From contig JAXBDG010000007.1 of NCBI GenBank assembly GCA_036320915.1, positions 1,116,001 through 1,180,000 on the forward strand: a stretch of 64,000 nt of DNA. The letters run 5' to 3'. The DNA is from Linnemannia elongata. Taxonomy: Eukaryota; Mortierellomycota; Mortierellomycetes; Mortierellales; Mortierellaceae. The translations under genes were made by a program, and so were the position numbers. Under the pieces are notes generated by a model. It did not search any database, was not told the DNA's origin, and saw nothing but the letters and a program-made list of their open reading frames with translations. Shown here one piece after another: positions 58,593-64,000 of this stretch; the stretch's first letter is position 1, and every line of letters begins with the position of its first letter.

Positions 58593-60326
58593 ATGGATCC
58601 AAGCTATTTCACACAAGTGGGCAAGGTCTTGGCACCGACTCTCCTCACAGATTTTGGTGTCCAGATCGCTGGCTGGAGTATCTCTGCTTTTCTTCAGACT
58701 GAAAAGGTATGTCGCACATGTATACCTTCAACGACGAAACAAAGCAATGTGCAGTTCTGCTTTACAGTCTCGATGAGCAACAGTAAAAGACTATCAGATG
58801 GACGCAATTTTCGTTTCTCAGATGAGAAAGTCGTGTCATTGATGAAGAGCAAGCCGATGCGTTCTCAACAACAATCAACATATCTTATCTGATTGATCAG
58901 TGATCAGCGCCACGAATCTACTTTGATCGTCAGATATGGAAGAGTAGACTACTCCCGTACAAGGGGGCGACAATCGGTTGTGTTTGCACGATACCGGGAC
59001 AGACGCAATCATTGACTAACGGAAATCATTGTCCATGGGTTTTATGCGAGGTGCAGTGTTGATGGGCAATGCGTTTCTAATAAGCCTCGTTGAGGGCATG
59101 TTTCAACTTGTTGAGCAGATTGGAGGCAATGCGACTATTTTCACTTACAACCAAGGGTTCGGAATGGAGGAAGGAAAAAGGTTGATTCAGTCGAGATGAA
59201 TGTATGTCTCCATGGCCCCATGTCAATGAGCAGGATCGAGAAAGAGACAGAGAGAAAAAGCGAATACTTAATTAACTATGTCTTGTTTTATTTTCCGCAT
59301 TCAGTTCTACGACCTGGCAGGATCGACATCATTTGTCCTATGCACATTCATATCCCTGTACAAGCCCTGGGACGAGAGCTCGATCTGGGCAGACGGTATG
59401 AGTCCAAATGCTCTTCTCAGGGCAATCCACCCACGCCAAATCATTGCTTCAGGAACCACAGTCGTATGGGCTGCTTATTTGGGATCGTTCTTATTCTCGA
59501 GGGTGCTCAACCACGGCGACAAGCGGTTCGACAAGGTCAAGAAGGTGCCCGGTCGGTTCCTTATCTATTGGCTCGTCCAGGGTATCTGGGTTGCCTTGAC
59601 AGCCCTGCCTGTGTACGTTTCCATTGGGATTTTTTGCTCGTAGCATCCGTTTATGACGGCATGGTGTGCAGTAAAAATCGTCAATGATGCAGCTGCTAAT
59701 TTTCCGTCGCTCTAACCAATTGAAAAACAGTTACATGACAAACTCGATCCCAGCAAGTGTCCACCCTGACCTGGGACTACAGGACTACATTGGAATTGCC
59801 CTTTGGGGCTTAGGTTTTGCCTTTCAGGTCATCGCCAACTACCAGAAGCAAAAATGGCGAAAGGAAATTGGAAGGGACTACAAGCGCAGCTTTATTTCGA
59901 CCGGACTGTGGTACGTGGCCCTTTTGTTTACACTTTCGTTTTTTTTTATGTCTGACGACCTGGGAGATGTATTCTTTGATTGCTAATCCCAACATCCTTC
60001 GATTTGTTTGTTTCTGAATAATTAGGTCGTTGTCTCGCCATCCCAACTATTTTGGAGAATGTCTTCTCTGGTTCGGAAGCTACCTTGTCTGTTCTAGCGC
60101 CTTCTCTGCAGCATTGGAGAGTCCTGCTCCGATCATGTCGCACTGGATGTCGCGTCTGGCGGTCTTCAGCCCCATGTTTGTAACCTTTTTGATTACACGT
60201 GTGAGCGGTATCCCGCTGTTGGAGAGGGAGAATGATAGACGGTTGAAAGATGTTGTTGCGTACTGGAAGTATAAGAAAGCGACTAGCATGTTTGTTCCTA
60301 CACTGCCACGACGAAACGTCGATTAA
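58593..60326 (+). CDS. DUF1295 / steroid 5-alpha-reductase-like membrane protein
   Basis: Four exons: 58593-58706, 59305-59612, 59731-59910 and 60026-60326; 300 residues, all phases consistent. The C-terminal half is the DUF1295 domain, related to steroid 5-alpha reductases and isoprenylcysteine methyltransferase-like membrane enzymes: GIALWGLGFAFQVIANYQK, WRKEIGRDYKRSFISTGLW and the hallmark SLSRHPNYFGECLLWFGSYL, then SPMFVTFLITRVSGIPLLE. Several hydrophobic helices predict an ER membrane enzyme using NADPH; the substrate cannot be told. The first intron is unusually long (598 nt). The retained family order and phase-perfect joins make the model safe. Confidence 0.88.
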
Positions 60327-62290
60327 AGAGAAATAAATCAATTGAGTAAAGGGGAACAAAAAATGAGAGGCGATGAGAAGGTGCGTGTTTGACAAAGCAT
60401 ATGAACAGAGATAGTTACTGTGAATGACCAGTGGGACCTTCCATTAGATGATTTAGATCAAGCAAAGAAGTTTCTTTTGCCACCAATTTTGACTCCGGCG
60501 AGCCAATCATCAATTTCTAGAGCTAAATGGCATCCTTTTTGTTTCGTATTGCGCGCGCCTCTTTTACGGCGTCACATAGATGCAGTACGATACTATGCCT
60601 TTGAGCAGAACGAGTGAATGACTATATGCAGAATGAGTGAATGTCTATGAGCAGAATGAGGTTCGAGAGCCACTGACATATAACTGGATATATACTCTAT
60701 GCACATACCCATAGAAAGGAAGGTTAGGTCGGGTGATGGTGATGAGGCCTCAGGTACTGACTCTCTGGCTTGTGCGCCTCGGCGGGAGAAAAAGTAAGGT
60801 GAACTACGTTTTTTTTATGGTGAGACTTTGTGAGAGCCGGTATGGATGCTCAGTCCTCTCTCTTTCTCTCACTTTCTCTCTCTTTCTTTCACTTTCTCTC
60901 ACTTTCTCTCATTTTCGTATACATAAGCTTGGTCGCTCTTCCCGTCCCTTATCGAACATCCTTGAGCAAAAACAAAGCAAACAGGGTATTTGAGATAGTG
61001 GGTGTACTGCAGTATGGTGGCATGGTGTTCCAACTTCAAACAACACAACGAAAATTCTGAAGAAGTTATATGAAACATGAAATGCCACTTTTTTTTGCCC
61101 TTCTACACATGCTACCCTTTGTTAAACTCCAGGGGGCTCACCCCAAAGTCGTTTTTTTTTCTACTTCTTCCAACTTTTTTTTTACAAGAGAAAAGGACAC
61201 AACGAAATGCATGTATCCACACTTTGTTCTCCATGGTACTTAAACCATTGTACGGTTTGAAGAAAAATAAGAACGTGATATCAAGCATGAGTGAGTGACA
61301 CTTGTGGAGGAACAATCTTGGTAGAGGATACAAGAGAGACAGAAGGGAGAGAAAACTGTGGGAAGGGAGGGTACCTGGGACATGGGGTACAGGTTTTTGT
61401 ATTTGTAATGGGAGGTGCATTGAATCTCATTTGATGAGGCGCATTTCTGAATAATATCCCCATGGAACCATGCATCGGCCTCCCTAGTTTACGGGCAGGG
61501 CAGGGCAGGGCAACCATGAAATAAACACAACCATCAACATTAACATCAAAGGCGAGCAAGAGAGAGAAGAGAAAGACGAGAGCCATGGTGCTCACAACTT
61601 TTTTATATACATGTATGTGGCTCTCTAATGGTTATGTTATGTTTGAAGCCAAAGGCAATTTGCACTTTGGGGGAAAGGGGAAAGGGGAAGGGGTACCTAT
61701 TGACTTGTTGTGTGTTATGGGTTTTATGTTGTTCGGCTGATGGATGGTTAAGAGAAAAGAAAAGCTGCGATGGGACGGACGGAGGATGCCATAAGCGCGA
61801 CTACATACTTTTTCTATGAATATCAATTGACAACATTCTCAGGCGGAGGAATGTCGGAGGAAATGCTAACGGAGAACAGGGGACGCGGAAGGATTGAAAG
61901 TGCGATCGTTTTAAAGTCCATGGGGAGTGAGAGAGAGGAAAGAGATGAAGAATGAAACAGAGAAAGAAAGGGGGCATCCATGCGCTCACGGCACGTTGCT
62001 CGACTAGTTTGTAACTTTCAAAAAATGAATTAGAGTAAATACGCACAGGCTCTCTTGTTTGTGTTTTGTGTTTTTTTTATCGCGGCGCCTGGATGTTTAA
62101 AAACAACGAGGTTTCCCACTTCTTCTCCGCTTGCTCCGGGTCCGAGGTTTGTGTCTTCCTCTTCCTTTGGTCCACTTGTTAGCATCTAACCTCCATCAGC
62201 GTTTGTATACTGTTAGAAATAACATTTATGAAGAAAAGATATAATGAAGATATGAGCGTCTAACAAAGAAGTGGTTGTTTGGGCACAAGG

Positions 62291-62320
<30 letters not shown>
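62291..62320. repeat. A30 homopolymer
   Basis: Uninterrupted run of 30 A in gene-free DNA at the right of the window. Confidence 0.9.
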
Positions 62321-62323
<3 letters not shown>

Positions 62324-63399
62324 ATCCGATGGGTTTATGTTATGGACCAAAATACATTTTGGCACACAAATTGGTGGTGGCACAACGCGAAAGAGAAAGA
62401 AGGAAGGTAGAGAGAAGAGGGAAGTGAGGGCGTGTATGTATTTATGGTGAGCAGCGAGGAAGAGAATCAGAGAGGACTGACTTGTTCTCGATCGCAACAT
62501 GTGGGTCGAGCCAAAAACCAAAACACAAAAACACAAAAAACGCATAGAGACTTTGGTCTAGTGGCAAGGTTAAAAAAGTTGAAGAGCGAGAGAATGAAGA
62601 GAGGGAGGAGTAGGAGGATGAGAGCTGGACAGGACCATTCTTGGGAGCAATAGGGGAAGAAAGGAAGTGAGGAGAAGAGAAGAGTCAATTGAGGGAGGAT
62701 GTGTGTCGCATGTCATTTTGGAAGGTCGCTCTTCTCCTTTACGGTTATCTTTTTGTTCCTTTATTCTTTTTTTTTGTTGGATGAAATGAATTTAAGACCG
62801 TTAGAAGAACGAAAACAATGAAAGAAGGGAGGGCAAAGGGGCCGAGTGGCAAATGCAGATAGACGAATAGACGAATGGTGGTGAGGATAAAGCTAAGCAA
62901 TCAACAACAACAACAAAAGAAGGAAAGCAACAATCATCACAAATTAACGGACCTGACAACTGCCAACAGGTATCAACAGAGACAGCAGACATCAGTTGTG
63001 AAGTTTAAAATTGATTATTACCATGCCATGCTGTTTGTTGTTCCCCTTTTTGCCTCCGCGTATATCGTTCTATTCTACTCCGCTCCCTCTCTCCACCCCA
63101 TCTGCTTCTTTCATTCATTCATTCATTCATACTTTTCATTCACTCACTCATCATTGATTCATTTCTCTATTCCCCTTCCCTTCCCTTCCCTTCCCTTCCC
63201 CTTTGGCCATCCCGCCACTTTCCCTTTCCTTTTCTCCTGTTCCCTTTTCCATTCTCCTGACTGTACTGTACTGTACCCAGTCAGCATCTGCAGCCACCTC
63301 CTTCTCTCCTTCCCTTTTCCCTTTTCCCTTTTTTCCCATTTCCCTCCCTTTTCACACCTTCTCGTTTATCTTCTTCCCCTTCCCCTCCATACCCTCTTC

Positions 63400-63404
<5 letters not shown>

Positions 63405-63434
<30 letters not shown>
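63405..63434. repeat. (TC)n dinucleotide repeat
   Basis: About fifteen TC units inside the 0.9 kb pyrimidine-rich stretch at the window edge. Confidence 0.9.
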
Positions 63435-63439
<5 letters not shown>

Positions 63440-64000
63440 TTGTTTTTTTTAACCTCACCCGCCCTCCGCCATCACCTCTGTCTCTCTTTCTTTCTCTCGT
63501 ACCTTATTCTTATTCTCTATTACTATTATTCATCATCACCTCATCTCTTCATCTCTCATCACTCTTCATCTATCACCCTCTTTCTCATTCATCGCTTTTT
63601 ACTCATACTCACTCTTTTTCCTTCCCCTTTTTTATTCTACAAACGAGGTCCTTCCTTCTCTCCTGGCCAACCAACCAGCCAACCTCACCCAACCAACCAG
63701 TCAACCAACCAGCCAACCAACCAACCAAACCACTCGTGACCCTCAGGAACCAAAACCGCCACTTTGTTCATTGTTGTTGTTATTATTCCTTTCTTCCCGC
63801 CTTTCTCTTTATCTTTTCTTCCCCCCGGCCCCCTTCTTTCCAGCACCACCCCTTCACTCTTTTTACTGCAGGGAGGCAACCAACAACCAGCAAACAACAA
63901 AAAGGGAAATAAAAGGGTTTCACTGGACAAGCCAACCCTCAACTGAACAAGGCAGCTAGTTCACAAACAGTCAATGGTAATACCATCCTCCTCTCCCTCT

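Larger units (their letters stand above)
60327..64000. other. Low-complexity right end without supported genes
   Basis: 3.7 kb. The left part is the 3' region of the DUF1295 gene; 60600-60665 has AGAATGAGTGAATG-type short repeats, and a 65-codon frame (60420-60617) without family features. 60850-60920 is a CTTTCTCTCA tract. An A30 run is at 62291-62320. From 63050 on the plus strand is almost pure pyrimidine with (CATT)n and (TC)n runs, then CCAACCAACC repeats, like the promoter and leader of a plus-strand gene starting beyond 64000. The 345-codon frame across it is low-complexity. Confidence 0.5.

Noticed and set aside
58836..58895. C/D-box-like TTGATGA...CTGA in the long first intron of the DUF1295 gene
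   Set aside because: Terminal stem is poor and no rRNA complementarity was recognised.
60420..60617. 65-codon frame beginning MNDQWDLPLDDLDQ
   Set aside because: Ordinary composition but no family, no leader or splice support, and located in the 3' region of the DUF1295 gene.
62875..63912. 345-codon plus-strand frame
   Set aside because: Made of Ser/Pro/Leu/Phe from pyrimidine repeats, with no domain; better read as promoter and leader sequence.

Overview
The window reads as nuclear DNA of an early-diverging filamentous fungus, most likely Mortierellomycota/Mucoromycota. Genes are rich in short (about 90-130 nt) GT-AG introns, promoters carry long pyrimidine tracts, and long A/T homopolymers lie in introns and spacers. 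The nucleoporin has a Nup214-like domain order. A fungal-type complex I 21 kDa subunit and an Adp1-type ABCG transporter support fungi. The genus is inference. All gene models were spliced by hand from frame, splice sites and family conservation; no search was run.

Left part (1-21.8 kb): TSR3 (18S rRNA acp-transferase, -), a 55-residue Gly/Arg-rich protein (-) and IMP4 (SSU processome, +) form a ribosome-biogenesis group. Next come a 1,947-residue Nup214/Nup159-like nucleoporin (-), a short-chain dehydrogenase (+), a Tsc13-type enoyl-CoA reductase (-), a 2,091-residue THADA/Trm732 homologue (+), and a membrane-anchored SGNH esterase related to Iah1 (-).

Middle (21.8-33 kb): this holds the most unusual structure. 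At least three 5'-truncated copies of one non-LTR retrotransposon (LINE) sit head to tail on the minus strand. They are separated by near-identical copies of a 15-16 nt palindrome-containing target duplication (GGTGCCCGGCACCGG), and the array starts 106 nt from a tRNA-Ala(AGC) gene. RACK1 (-) follows, with a U24-type C/D snoRNA inside its third intron, then a Sso1-like syntaxin (-). A 2.7 kb spacer carries a 1.1 kb structure with about 200-bp inverted repeats.

Right part (33-64 kb): a Sak1/CaMKK-type kinase (+), a C2H2 zinc-finger factor (+), an Adp1-like ABCG transporter with a Cys-rich ectodomain (-), an Aurora kinase (-), the complex I 21 kDa subunit (-), a full ABCC transporter (-) and a DUF1295/steroid-reductase-like membrane enzyme (+). 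The last 3.7 kb is low-complexity DNA without a gene I can support; its right edge is strongly pyrimidine-rich, like a promoter/5' leader of a gene beyond the window.

The genes are mostly housekeeping: ribosome biogenesis and tRNA modification (TSR3, IMP4, THADA, RACK1/U24), nuclear transport, lipid synthesis (Tsc13, SDR, DUF1295), secretion (syntaxin), signalling (Sak1, Aurora) and transport (ABCG, ABCC).
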